Source: Streptomyces iakyrus
GTDB lineage: Bacteria > Actinomycetota > Actinomycetes > Streptomycetales > Streptomycetaceae
Length of the DNA stretch: 64,000 bases
Reading direction: 5' to 3'
Assembly (NCBI RefSeq): GCF_000717055.1
Contig: NZ_JNXI01000005.1
Span: 62,001-126,000, forward strand
Shown here: positions 43,607 to 51,792 of the stretch, in pieces
How positions within the stretch are numbered: the first letter of the stretch is position 1
How the letters are laid out: each line of letters starts with the position of its first letter
Notes under the pieces: generated by a model
What the model saw: the letters and a program-made list of their open reading frames with translations, nothing else
What the model was told of the DNA's origin: nothing
The model's database searches: none
Translations under genes and position numbers: made by a program

Positions 43607-44155
43607 TCACATGTACTGGAAGTATCTGTCCCACCAGGCCAGGGGCAGTTCCTCGTCCTCGTCCTCGTCGGGATCGAAGCCGTACTCGGCGGCCGCCCAC
43701 GCCCTCAGTATCTCCTCGTCCTCCTCCGAAGGCTCCAACTCGGCCCGGCCGTCGTACGGCTCCAGCAGCAGGGTCACGGGTACGCAGACGCATCCCAGTT
43801 CCGTGCACAGTCCGTCGAGCCAGGTCACGAACTCCTCGGTCAAGCCCTCCTCGCAGCCGGGCATTCCCCAGCCCTCGCCGGTGCCGGCCGTGACGAAGGG
43901 GCCGAAGTTGCTCATCAGTACCCACAGGGGGCGGTCGGTGCCCGTGGCGGAGGCGGGGATCGAGACGGCGCCGTAGTAGCTTGCGTCCTGGGGCATGCCG
44001 GAGGTGACGGACTGGCCGTAGCGCTCTTTCAGGGCCCAGGTCAGGCGGGTGAAACGATCGCGGGCGGCTGGGAGGTCGTAGTTCTCAGGCAGTTCCAGGT
44101 GCTCCGGGTCGTCCAGTTCGCGCAGGAGCCCGCGGATGCGGTCGATGGGCAGCAT
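43607..44155 (-). CDS. Hypothetical acidic protein
   Basis: A 182-residue soluble protein with a helical start (RIRGLLRELDDPEHLELPENYDLPAARDRF) and a mixed central domain (SIPASATGTDRPLWVLMSNFGPFVTAG), then an acidic tail (ELEPSEEDEEILRAW, FDPDEDEDEEL). This reads like the small SMI1/SUKH-type immunity or DUF proteins common in Streptomyces, but I could not assign it. Confidence 0.6.
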   Translation of the reverse strand: MLPIDRIRGLLRELDDPEHLELPENYDLPAARDRFTRLTWALKERYGQSVTSGMPQDASYYGAVSIPASATGTDRPLWVLMSNFGPFVTAGTGEGWGMPGCEEGLTEEFVTWLDGLCTELGCVCVPVTLLLEPYDGRAELEPSEEDEEILRAWAAAEYGFDPDEDEDEELPLAWWDRYFQYM

Positions 44156-44178
44156 GGTGATGGATGTCCCAGCGGCCC

Positions 44179-44544
44179 CTAGCCCCGCTCGACGCAGAAC
44201 TCATTGCCCTCCGGGTCCGCCATCACCACCCAGCCCCGGCCGTTCGGGAGGGTGCGGTCCGTCAGGATGCGGGCGCCCAGGGAGGCCGCGCGTTCGACCT
44301 CCTCGGCGCGGGTGCGGCCGGTGGGGCCCAGGTCGAAGTGGATGCGGTTCTTCGCCGACTTGGCCTCCTCGACTCTGACGAAGAGGAGGCCGGGCGCTCC
44401 GTCGGGGAGTTCGATCAGGACCTCGTCGTCGCCGGGCTTGTCGGTGTCGGAGATCGGGTGGCCCAGGAACTCGGACCAGAAGCGGGCGAGTTCGTAGGGC
44501 TCGCCCGTGCAGTCGAAGGTGATGTGGCGGATGGTCGGGTTCAA
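44179..44544 (-). CDS. VOC-family (glyoxalase-like) protein
   Basis: A 121-residue single-domain protein of the VOC superfamily: IRHITFDCTGEPYELARFWSEFLG, then VRVEEAKSAKNRIHFDLGP and ILTDRTLPNGRGWVVMADPEGNEFCVERG. The His, Asp and Glu positions fit a metal site. TTG 44544 with GGGAGAAGG upstream. Possible resistance or detoxification role; substrate unknown. Confidence 0.82.
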   Translation of the reverse strand: MNPTIRHITFDCTGEPYELARFWSEFLGHPISDTDKPGDDEVLIELPDGAPGLLFVRVEEAKSAKNRIHFDLGPTGRTRAEEVERAASLGARILTDRTLPNGRGWVVMADPEGNEFCVERG

Positions 44545-44616
44545 CGGCCTTCTCCCTCAGGGGTGTTCAGCGGGGTGCGTTTCGCAGGATGCGTGGGGAG
44601 GCCGGGGTCTGTCGAA

Positions 44617-45117
44617 CTATTTGGGTTGTCGGCCTGCCGGGTTCTCGGGGAGGTTTCCGTTGCCGCCCAGATTGGCGACCATGCGGCGCAGCACGTTGAT
44701 CGTCGTGATGAAGTCGGCCTGAGTGATGCCCTCGTGGGTCCGGTGGTGGACGCGGAGATTGCGTTCCCGGGCGCGGAGGCGGCCGGCCTCGCCCTCCTCG
44801 GTGAGGGTCATGGTGCCCGTCGCGTCCTGGGTGAGCCAGCCCCGGGCGATGAGGTCGTCGTAGACCGCGTCGAAGTCGGTGTTCTGGTCGTCGTAGGGCG
44901 TCAGGCGGTCGGTGAGGGTCGCGCGGGTCCAGTGGCCGGGGGCGCCGGAGGCGTGGTTGAGGGTCCACCAGTGGGGCTGGGTGAGGTTCTCCACGACCAG
45001 TTGGGCGCGGAGGGCACCCACCACCCTGCGGCAGGCCTCGCCGGTCCAGGCGCCGATCGGCTGGGCGGCCGGTTCCTCCGGGGAGTACTCCTTGAGGTTC
45101 TCCGTCTGTGCGCTCAT
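44617..45117 (-). CDS. MarR-like winged-helix regulator
   Basis: A 166-residue DNA-binding protein. A winged helix is seen in the middle (WWTLNHASGAPGHWTRATLTDRL, FDAVYDDLIARGWLTQDATGTMTLTEEGEAG) with flanking helices (FITTINVLRRMVANLGG). The ATG at 45117 is 6 nt after a TACGTT -10-like box, which suggests a leaderless mRNA. A perfect operator lies just upstream and covers the promoter, so it probably represses itself. Function of the regulon unknown. Confidence 0.72.
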   Translation of the reverse strand: MSAQTENLKEYSPEEPAAQPIGAWTGEACRRVVGALRAQLVVENLTQPHWWTLNHASGAPGHWTRATLTDRLTPYDDQNTDFDAVYDDLIARGWLTQDATGTMTLTEEGEAGRLRARERNLRVHHRTHEGITQADFITTINVLRRMVANLGGNGNLPENPAGRQPK

Positions 45118-45131
45118 GCGGCCAACGTAGG

Positions 45132-45151
45132 ACCTCAAGCAAACTTGAGGT
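45132..45151 (-). promoter_or_regulatory. Perfect operator in the MarR-like gene promoter
   Basis: ACCTCAAG and CTTGAGGT form a perfect 8-bp inverted repeat with spacer CAAA. On the reverse strand it lies between TTGACC (-35-like) and TACGTT (-10-like), so a bound regulator would block RNA polymerase. Confidence 0.7.
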
Positions 45152-45213
45152 CAAGGAACGGCCACCCCGCGCCTGAAGGGGTGGCCGTCTTGGTGCGCGC
45201 TGCGCTGCGCGGG

Positions 45214-45672
45214 CTACGACGCCGGGGTCAGATCGGCTCGGCCGAACAGGAGGGCGTAGCCCGCGGGGAGCTGGGCCAGGATGCGGGTGACCAGGTCGTC
45301 GCCGATCAGGGGCGGCAGCGCGCCGAGGACCGAGCTGACGTCCCAGCGGGCCGTGGCGGACGTGGCTCCGGGGGTGCGTGAGGCGACCTCGTCGACGAAG
45401 CGCGCGGCCGTGAGCCGGTGCGTGGCCGGGATCTGGGCGGCGATCAGCCGGGCGGCCTCGCCGGGCAGGGCGCGGGCGAGGTCGACCCGTTCGTCGCCGG
45501 TGACGTGGGTGCCGAGGGCGGCCAGTACGGTGCGGGTGACCTGCTCCGCCTTCGTCCGGGTGGGGTACAGGCCCGTCTCGCGGACCGCTTCGATCAGCTG
45601 GTGCCAGCCGTTGTCGTCGGTGGTGTGGGGGGCGCGGCCGGGAGTCACACGGGGCACCGTCGTCGTGCTCAT
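45214..45672 (-). CDS. DUF2267-type protein
   Basis: A 152-residue helical protein. WHQLIEAVRETGLYPTRTKAEQVTRTVLAALGTHVTGDERVDLARALPGEAARLIAAQIP is the family core, with FVDEVASRTPGATSATARWDVSSVLGALPPLIGDDLVTRILAQLPAGYALLFG. Function unknown. In Streptomyces such genes sit with stress genes such as hsp20, which is the next gene. Confidence 0.78.
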   Translation of the reverse strand: MSTTTVPRVTPGRAPHTTDDNGWHQLIEAVRETGLYPTRTKAEQVTRTVLAALGTHVTGDERVDLARALPGEAARLIAAQIPATHRLTAARFVDEVASRTPGATSATARWDVSSVLGALPPLIGDDLVTRILAQLPAGYALLFGRADLTPAS

Positions 45673-45805
45673 GTGTGGGGTTTTCCTCCGGGTGTGTGCG
45701 TTTCAGTGGGGTAGGTGCGTGGGTGCGGCGCGGGTGGGTGTGCCGCGCCGCCGGGGGATCGTGCCGGCGGCGCGGCGTACCGGTTGGCGGTGCCGTGCGG
45801 TGCCG

Positions 45806-46231
45806 TCAGCCGCTGAGCTGCCTGCGGGTGTCGCCGCCCGAGATCTGGATGCGGCGGGGCTTGGCCTGCTCGGCCACCGGGATGCGCAGGGTCAGGACGC
45901 CGGCCTCGTAGGAGGCGTCGATGCGCTCCGTGTCGAGTGTGTCGCCAAGGAAGAGCTGGCGTGTGAAGGTGCCGGTGGGGCGCTCGGCGACGAGCGGTTC
46001 CGCGCCCTCGGGGGCGGGGGACCGGCGCTCGGCTCGCACGTTGAGGACGTTGCGCTCGACGTCCAGTTCGATCGTCTCGGGGTCGATGCCGGGGAGGTCG
46101 AAGTGGACGAAGAAGTCGTCCCCGGAGCGGTAGGCGTCCATCGCCATGGCCGACGGGCGGGCTGCGGTGGGGCCGAAGACCTGCTGGGTGAGCCGGTCGA
46201 GTTCACGGAAGGGGTCCGTGCGCATGAGCAT
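45806..46231 (-). CDS. Small heat-shock protein (Hsp20/alpha-crystallin family)
   Basis: A 141-residue chaperone that holds unfolding proteins. The alpha-crystallin domain runs from about residue 35 ([62 protein letters not shown]), with the conserved GVLTL motif, and the tail lacks the IXI motif in clear form (RRIQISGG). ATG 46231 is preferred to the adjoining GTG. Promoter elements close to consensus lie 60 nt upstream. Confidence 0.92.
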   Translation of the reverse strand: MLMRTDPFRELDRLTQQVFGPTAARPSAMAMDAYRSGDDFFVHFDLPGIDPETIELDVERNVLNVRAERRSPAPEGAEPLVAERPTGTFTRQLFLGDTLDTERIDASYEAGVLTLRIPVAEQAKPRRIQISGGDTRRQLSG

Positions 46232-46290
46232 CACTGGTCACTCCTCTCTTCAGGTGCAGTGGGTGCGATGCCCTACGGTCTGCGTCTTCT

Positions 46291-46319
46291 TATATAGCTC
46301 GCAGGAGGAAACTTGACAA
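46291..46319 (-). promoter_or_regulatory. Near-consensus sigma-70 promoter of the hsp20 gene
   Basis: On the reverse strand TTGTCA (46319-46314) and TATATA (46296-46291) are 17 nt apart. Such AT-rich boxes are rare in this genome. No HspR (HAIR) repeat was seen. Confidence 0.65.
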
Positions 46320-46413
46320 GCCTGGGCTCAGGTTCGGGTTTCATAAGAGCCCGGGCTAGCCTCAAGATCCCCATCCGAGATCCCTGGCAGGGTGCAGGAC
46401 GCAGGAGGCAGAC

Positions 46414-46725
46414 ATGGCGAAGGTTCCGAGTGCGGTGGTCGCCGCGAGCGGGCTCGTGGGCGGGTACGGCGTGGCCCGCTGGACCAGGCAGCGGCCCCTC
46501 GGCGGGGCCGTACTGGCCGCGGCCGGGGTGGTGGCCGCGCGGCAGTGGCGGCAGCAGGCCGGTGGGGTGGCCGCGGGGGCGTTGTCGGCCGCGTATGTCG
46601 CCGCCTTCGCCGGGTCTCATCCGCTGGCCAGAAAGGTGGGCGCCTGGCCTGCCGTGTTCGGGGTGGCGGGGGCCGTGGGGCTGGCGTCGTGGGCGGTCGC
46701 GGACCGGCGGAGCCCCGGCGCGTAG
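46414..46725 (+). CDS. Small multi-helix membrane protein
   Basis: A 103-residue protein with Ala/Gly-rich hydrophobic segments (VVAASGLVGGYGVA, GGAVLAAAGVVAA, AGALSAAYVAAFAG, AVFGVAGAVGLASWAV) and basic loops. GCAGGAGGC lies 6 nt before the ATG. No function recognised. Divergent from hsp20. Confidence 0.62.
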   Translation: MAKVPSAVVAASGLVGGYGVARWTRQRPLGGAVLAAAGVVAARQWRQQAGGVAAGALSAAYVAAFAGSHPLARKVGAWPAVFGVAGAVGLASWAVADRRSPGA

Positions 46726-46734
46726 GCGACAGCA

Positions 46735-46769
46735 AAGAACCCGGCCCTGAATGCCAGGGCCGGGTTCTT
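46735..46769 (+). terminator. Rho-independent terminator
   Basis: A perfect 15-bp stem (46735-46749 with 46755-46769) beginning AAGAACCC and ending GGGTTCTT around an AATGC loop. It follows the small membrane protein gene. Confidence 0.88.
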
Positions 46770-46770
46770 G

Positions 46771-46850
46771 TCTGGAGCGCCGGGCAGGCCTTGCACCTGC
46801 ATTTCCCCACAGGAAGTGGGGCGTCTTTCCTTGGACCACCAACGCACTGT
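46771..46850 (+). other. Structured non-coding element, tRNA-like in part
   Basis: Between a terminator and the lyase gene. GCAGG/CCTGC closes a 7-nt loop (CCTTGCA), which resembles an anticodon arm, and CCCCAC/GTGGGG closes a 5-nt loop. A third weak stem begins GTCTTTCC. There is no T-loop consensus and no acceptor stem, so it is not a normal tRNA. Possible tRNA relic or small RNA. Confidence 0.35.
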
Positions 46851-46980
46851 CCCCTCACCGGAGTTCCGGCGACTGGACGCAGATCAACTATAGCGCAGTT
46901 TCTGTTATCGCCCGCACCGCCGGGCCGTCTCCTCACCGTCCCCCGCAGGTACGCGACTTACGACGCTGAGGTACGACGAC

Positions 46981-48534
46981 GTGACACGACAGATCAGCCG
47001 CCGGAGCATGGTGAAGGCAGCGGGCATCGGCATCGGGATCGGTGTGACCGCGACGGTGACGGCGACGGCGCTCGCCACACCGGCCGGGGCCGCCGCGGGC
47101 CCCCTCGCCCACCCCGGGCTGCTGCACACCCGTGCCGATCTGGACCGTATGGCGGCCAAGGTGAAGGCGGGTGCCAGACCGTACGCCGCCGGGTTCGCCA
47201 GGCTCACCGCCAACCGGCATGCGCAGAGCGGGTGGCGGCCGAATCCGCAGGCCGTCGTGTACCGGGGGTCGGGTACGCCCGAGAACTACCGGATCCTCTA
47301 CAACGACATCCACGCCGCGTACCAGAACGCCCTGCGCTATCACGTCAGCGGCGATCAGGCGCACGCCGACACCGCCGTGGCGATCCTCAACGCCTGATCG
47401 GGGAAGCTGACCAGGCTGGACGGCAGTGCCGATCGGTTCCTGACGGCGGGGCTGTACGGCTACCAGTTCGCCAACGCCGCCGAACTGGTGCGGGAACACC
47501 GTGACTTCGACCTGGGGCGAGCGCAGGAGCTGATGCGCGACGTCTTCCATCCGCTGAGCGACGACTTCCTGACCCGGCACAACGGTGCCGTCGTCACGAA
47601 CTACTGGCCCAACTGGGACCTGACGGCCATCGCGTGTGTGCTCGCGACCGGGATCTTCTGCGACGAACAGGCCGTGATCGAGCGGGCCGTGGAGTACTTC
47701 AGGCACGGGGACGGGATGGGGTCGGTGAAGCACGCCATTCCCGTCGTCCACGAGGACGGGCTCGGCGAGTGGGTCGAGGCCGGTCGCGACCAGGGGCACG
47801 CGCTGCTCGGGGTCGGGCTGATGGGCACGGTGTGCGAGATGGCGTGGAACCAGGGGATCGACCTGTACGGCTATGACGACAGCCGGTTCCTCAAGGGGGC
47901 GCAGTACGTGGCCAAGTGGAGCCTGGGCGGGGACGTGCCGTACACGGCCAACACGCGGCGGAAGGGCGCGATCGGGGGGTGGTCGGGGAGTGAGACCGCG
48001 TCCGGTGTCGCGGGCGTGGATCCGTCGATGACCCGGCCCATCTGGGCGATGATCGCCAACCACTACACCAAGCGGCGGGGGCTGCCGGCGTCGTACCTGA
48101 CGCGGGCGGCAGCCAAGGCCGCGCCCGAGGGCGGTGGCGGGGATTACGGGCCCAACAGCGGGGGGTTCGACCAGCTGGGGTTCGGGACGCTGGCGTTCAC
48201 CCGGGACCGGGTGGAGGAACCGGGCGGAAGCCCCACGCCGGGTTCTGGAGCGGACGCAAGCCCCACGCCCGGGTCGGGAGCGGACGCAAGCCCCACGCCC
48301 GGGTCGGGAGCGGACGCAAGCCCCACGCCCGGGTCGGGGTCGCCGGGTGGGTCGCGCGGCGCGGGGGGCTCCCGGCCCCAGGGTTCGGCGTCCCCGGTCG
48401 CCGGGGACGGCCTCGCCGCGACCGGTTCCGGGGAGGCGGCGGGGTGGGCCGCCGCGGCGGGGATGGGCGCGGTGGCGGGCGGGCTGCTGTTGCTGCGGAG
48501 GCGTGACCGGGTGCGTCGGGAGGCGGCCGAGTAG
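46981..48534 (+). pseudogene. Alginate-lyase-like surface protein broken by an in-frame TGA
   Basis: One reading frame from GTG 46981 to 48534 with a single stop at 47395-47397. The frame continues the same protein on both sides: HPGLLHTRADLDRMAAKV, YNDIHAAYQNALRYHVSGD before the stop; RFLTAGLYGYQFANAAEL, NYWPNWDLTAIA, VHEDGLGEWVEAGRDQGHALLGVGLMG, NQGIDLYGYDD after. The TGA replaces what should be Trp (NA-W-SGKL). The start carries a Tat signal (RRSMVKAAG), and the C terminus a Ser/Pro repeat, LAATGSGEA and a membrane helix with RRR, a sortase signal. Family: alginate lyase-like PL. Intact relatives are expected elsewhere. Confidence 0.82.
48229..48340 (+). repeat. 30-nt coding tandem repeats in the surface protein
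   Basis: Units begin at 48229, 48259, 48289 and 48319 (the last partial). Each codes for ASPTPGSGAD or close, giving a flexible wall-spanning linker. The middle units are almost identical, so the copy number probably varies. Confidence 0.85.
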
Positions 48535-48607
48535 CGCGATCGGAGCATGTGGGCCGGCTCTGGCCGTGTTTCCCTTGCCGTTCGTGGCCCACATGCTCCG
48601 ATCGCGC
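48534..48607. terminator. 22-bp perfect inverted repeat between convergent genes
   Basis: Arms 48534-48555 and 48586-48607 pair at all 22 positions, with a 30-nt loop. They start at the last base of the surface-protein stop codon. Position suggests a bidirectional terminator for that gene and the convergent MFS gene, but there is no T-run. The stem is longer and the loop larger than usual. Confidence 0.6.
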
Positions 48608-48699
48608 CCCGGCCTTCAGGTCCACGCCGTGGTCGGCCGGGCCTCCTCCGCCCCGGGGCCGCCGCCCTTCGGTCCGTTGTCCCGCCCCGGCCCGCAGCC

Positions 48700-50190
48700 C
48701 TAAACCGTCGCCTGCCGCGGCCCCGAGTCGCCGGAGGCGTCCGCCGCCGTCAGCGGCTTCGCGATGTCCTCCAGGGAGCGGCGTTCCGCCTTCACCGCCA
48801 GGAGTGCCGCGACCAGGCCCGCCAGGCACATCAGCGTCGCGCCGATCGAGAAGGCGAGGACCGTGTCGCCGACAACGCCGGATTCCGTGAGCTTGGCGAA
48901 GAGGAGCGGGCCGCTGATGCCGCCGGCTGCCGTGCCGATGGCGTAGAAGAACGCGATCGACATGGCGCGGGTCTCCATGGGGAAGACCTCGGAGACGGTC
49001 AGGTAGGCGCTGGACGCGCCGGCCGAGGCGAAGAACAGGACCGCGCACCAGCACGCCGTCATCGTGGCCGCGCTCAGGGAGCCCTGGTCGAAGAGCCAGG
49101 CCGTGCCGAAGAGGAGCAGGCCGGACAGGATGTACGTGCCGGAGATCATGATGCGGCGGCCGACCGTGTCGAAGAGCTTGCCGAGGAGCAGCGGGCCGAA
49201 GAAGTTGCCGAGCGCGATGACGGCGAAGTAGTAGCCGGTGTTGCCGCTCGGGACGTCGAAGAACGTGGTCAGGATCGCGCCGAAGCCGAAGGTGATGGCG
49301 TTGTAGAGGAAGGCCTGGCCGATGAAGAGGGAGAAGCCGAGGACGGCGCGCCTGCGGTAGTCGGAGAAGACCGTGCGGCCGATCTCGATGAAGGAGACGC
49401 TGCGGCGCTGGTGGATGGTGATCTCGCCCTCGGCGCGCGGCAGCGGCTCACCCCTCTCCTCCTCGATCTTGCGTTCGATGGAGGAGACGATGCGTTCCGC
49501 TTCGTCGTCACGGCCGTGGATCAGCAGCCACCGCGGGCTTTCGGGGACGTGCCGGCGGACGAGGAGGATCACCAGGGCGAGGACCGCGCCCAGGGCGAAG
49601 GTGAGGCGCCAGCCGACGTTCGCCGCGAAGATGTCGGTGTCCAGCGCGACGATCGACAGCAGCGAGCCGAAGACGGCGCCCAGCCAGAAGCTGCCGTTGA
49701 TCATCAGGTCGGTGCGGCCGCGGTACTCCTTGGGGATCAGCTCGTCGATCGCGGAGTTGATGGCCGCGTACTCGCCGCCGATGCCGAAGCCGGTCAGGAA
49801 GCGGAAGAGGAAGAACCACCAGGTGTCGAAGGAGATGGCGGTGAGGGCCGTGGCTCCCAGGTAGACCGCCAAGGTGATCATGAAGAGTTTTTTACGGCCC
49901 CACTTGTCGGTCAGCCGGCCCCAGAAGAGCGCACCCAGGCAGGCGCCCGCCACGTACAGGGCGGCCGCCATGCCGGTGACCTCACCGGAGGTGATGGGCA
50001 GACCGCTGCCGGGTTCCGACAGGCGGCTCGCGATGTTGCCGACGACGGTGACTTCGAGACCGTCGAGGATCCACACGGTGCCGAGGCCGATGACGATCGT
50101 CCAGTGCCAGCGCGACCACGGGAGGCGGTCGAGGCGGGCGGGGATGTCGGTGGTGATGGTTCGGCCGGTCCCGGCCTGCGCGGTGGTCAT
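48700..50190 (-). CDS. MFS transporter (sugar/metabolite-porter-like)
   Basis: A 496-residue protein with 12 hydrophobic helices. The MFS signature after helix 2 is GRLTDKWGRKKLFM, and PKEYRGRTD and PESPRWLLIHGRDDEA are the SP-family motifs around helices 4-7. FPMETRAMSIAFFYAIGTAAGG lies in the C-terminal half. The ATG at 50190 has GGAGGG. Substrate unknown; aromatic acids or sugars are typical. Preceded on the same strand by a DUF445 gene. Confidence 0.87.
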   Translation of the reverse strand: MTTAQAGTGRTITTDIPARLDRLPWSRWHWTIVIGLGTVWILDGLEVTVVGNIASRLSEPGSGLPITSGEVTGMAAALYVAGACLGALFWGRLTDKWGRKKLFMITLAVYLGATALTAISFDTWWFFLFRFLTGFGIGGEYAAINSAIDELIPKEYRGRTDLMINGSFWLGAVFGSLLSIVALDTDIFAANVGWRLTFALGAVLALVILLVRRHVPESPRWLLIHGRDDEAERIVSSIERKIEEERGEPLPRAEGEITIHQRRSVSFIEIGRTVFSDYRRRAVLGFSLFIGQAFLYNAITFGFGAILTTFFDVPSGNTGYYFAVIALGNFFGPLLLGKLFDTVGRRIMISGTYILSGLLLFGTAWLFDQGSLSAATMTACWCAVLFFASAGASSAYLTVSEVFPMETRAMSIAFFYAIGTAAGGISGPLLFAKLTESGVVGDTVLAFSIGATLMCLAGLVAALLAVKAERRSLEDIAKPLTAADASGDSGPRQATV

Positions 50191-50255
50191 GGGCTCCCTC
50201 CACATCGAGCGAACCCGGGTCGAGTGCCCTGAGCGCCTTTTCTCACGCCTCGGAT

Positions 50256-51599
50256 TCACGCCCCCAGCGCGCGGGAGACCGTGTAGATCAGCAGGCCGGC
50301 CAGGGAGCCGACGACCGTGCCGTTGATGCGGATGAACTGCAGGTCGCGGCCGATGTTGGCCTCGATCTTCTTCGTGGTGTGCTCGGCGTCCCAGCTCGCC
50401 ACCGTGTCCGTGATCAGGGAGGTGATCTCCTTGCGGTAGGTGGTGACGACGTAGACGGCCGCGTCCTCCACCCACCGGTCGACCTTGTCCTGGACCTTGC
50501 GCTCGGCCGCCATCCGGGAGCCGAGCGACAGCAGGGACGCCCGCACGCGCAGCCGCAGCTCGCTGCGTTCGTCCTCCGCGGCGGCGACGATCATGGACCG
50601 TACGGCCGTCCAGGCGCTGGCGATGAGGTCCTGGACCTCGCCGCGGCCCAGCACCTCGCCCTTGAGCCGCTCGACGCGGGCCCGGGTGTCGGTGTCGGAC
50701 TGGAGGTCGGAGGCGAAGTCGGTGAGGAAGCGGTCGAGGGCGCCGCGGGCGGGGTGACCGGGCATGTCGCGCATCTCGGTGGCGAAGCGCAGCAGCTCCC
50801 GGTAGACCCGCTCGCCGACCTTGCGGTCGACGAACTTCGGCGTCCAGCCGGGGGCGCCGCCCTCCACGGCGTCCATCACCTCGTCGCGGTGCAGCACCAG
50901 CCAGTCGTGCGCGCGGTTGACGACGAGGTCGACGACCCGTTTGTGGCCGCCGTCGGCGACGACCTTCTCCAGCATCTTGCCGATGCCGGGCCCGATCTCC
51001 TGGGCGTTGGCCCGGCGGGTGATGGCCTCTCCGACCACCGCCTGGACGTCGGAGTCCCGGAGGACCGTCAGGGCGCCGCGCAGGGCGGTGGACAGCTCGG
51101 CGGTGACTCGGTCGGCGTGTTCGGGGACGGCGAGCCAGGCGCCGAGGCGGCTGCCGATGCCGACGGCGCGCAGCCGCTGCCGTACGACGTCCTCGGAGAG
51201 GAAGTTCTCGCCGACGAACTCGCCCAGGGAGACGCCGAGCTGGTCCTTCTTGGTGGGGATGATCGCGGTGTGCGGGATGGGGATGCCGAGGGGGTGCCGG
51301 AAGAGGGCGGTGACGGCGAACCAGTCGGCGAGTGCGCCGACCATGCCCGCCTCGGCGGCCGCGGCGACATAGCCCGCCCAGGGGCCGGCGCCGGAGTTCT
51401 GCGCCCACTTGGCGAGGACGTAGACCACGGCGACGAACAACAGCAGACCGGTGGCGGTGAGCTTCATCTGCCGCACACCGCGCTGCTTTTCCTCGTCCGC
51501 CGGGCTGAAGGTCGTCATCGCACGGTTCACGGCGCCCCCGGGCCGGGCATGCTGCCCTCCGGTACCGGCGCCCTTTTCTTCTGCTTTCGTCCGTTCCAT
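50256..51599 (-). CDS. DUF445 membrane protein
   Basis: A 447-residue protein. One N-terminal membrane helix (about 50-70) and ADWFAVTALFRHPLGIPIPHTAIIPTKKDQLG, the DUF445 hallmark, are followed by long helical segments (VFLTD-like RALDRFLTDFASDL) and a C-terminal INGTVVGSLAGLLIYTVSRALGA helix. This family (YheB/YjiN-like) is of unknown function and is common in actinobacteria. ATG 51599 with GGTGGAG upstream. Divergent from the SGNH gene. Confidence 0.86.
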   Translation of the reverse strand: MERTKAEEKGAGTGGQHARPGGAVNRAMTTFSPADEEKQRGVRQMKLTATGLLLFVAVVYVLAKWAQNSGAGPWAGYVAAAAEAGMVGALADWFAVTALFRHPLGIPIPHTAIIPTKKDQLGVSLGEFVGENFLSEDVVRQRLRAVGIGSRLGAWLAVPEHADRVTAELSTALRGALTVLRDSDVQAVVGEAITRRANAQEIGPGIGKMLEKVVADGGHKRVVDLVVNRAHDWLVLHRDEVMDAVEGGAPGWTPKFVDRKVGERVYRELLRFATEMRDMPGHPARGALDRFLTDFASDLQSDTDTRARVERLKGEVLGRGEVQDLIASAWTAVRSMIVAAAEDERSELRLRVRASLLSLGSRMAAERKVQDKVDRWVEDAAVYVVTTYRKEITSLITDTVASWDAEHTTKKIEANIGRDLQFIRINGTVVGSLAGLLIYTVSRALGA

Positions 51600-51792
51600 C
51601 CGCTCCACCCGCTTGGTGATCCCGCACACATTGTCCCTTCCTGACCGACTCCTGGAACGGAACAGAGGTTCCCGGCGTCTGTTGGGAGGGGTAATGCCAT
51701 GGGGTCCTGTGAGCTCCCCCCGGCCCATGCCGCATCATGGGCACATCAGATCGGAGCCTTGGGCTCCCATCGCCCGAGGAGAACTGAACAGC

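Noticed and set aside
46235..46413. HspR-type (HAIR) repeat in the hsp20 promoter
   Set aside because: CTTGTCAAG was seen but the consensus CTTGAGT-N7-ACTCAAG is not present.
48229..48340. Possible CRISPR-like array of 30-nt repeats
   Set aside because: The units are directly adjacent without spacers and keep the reading frame, so they are coding tandem repeats.
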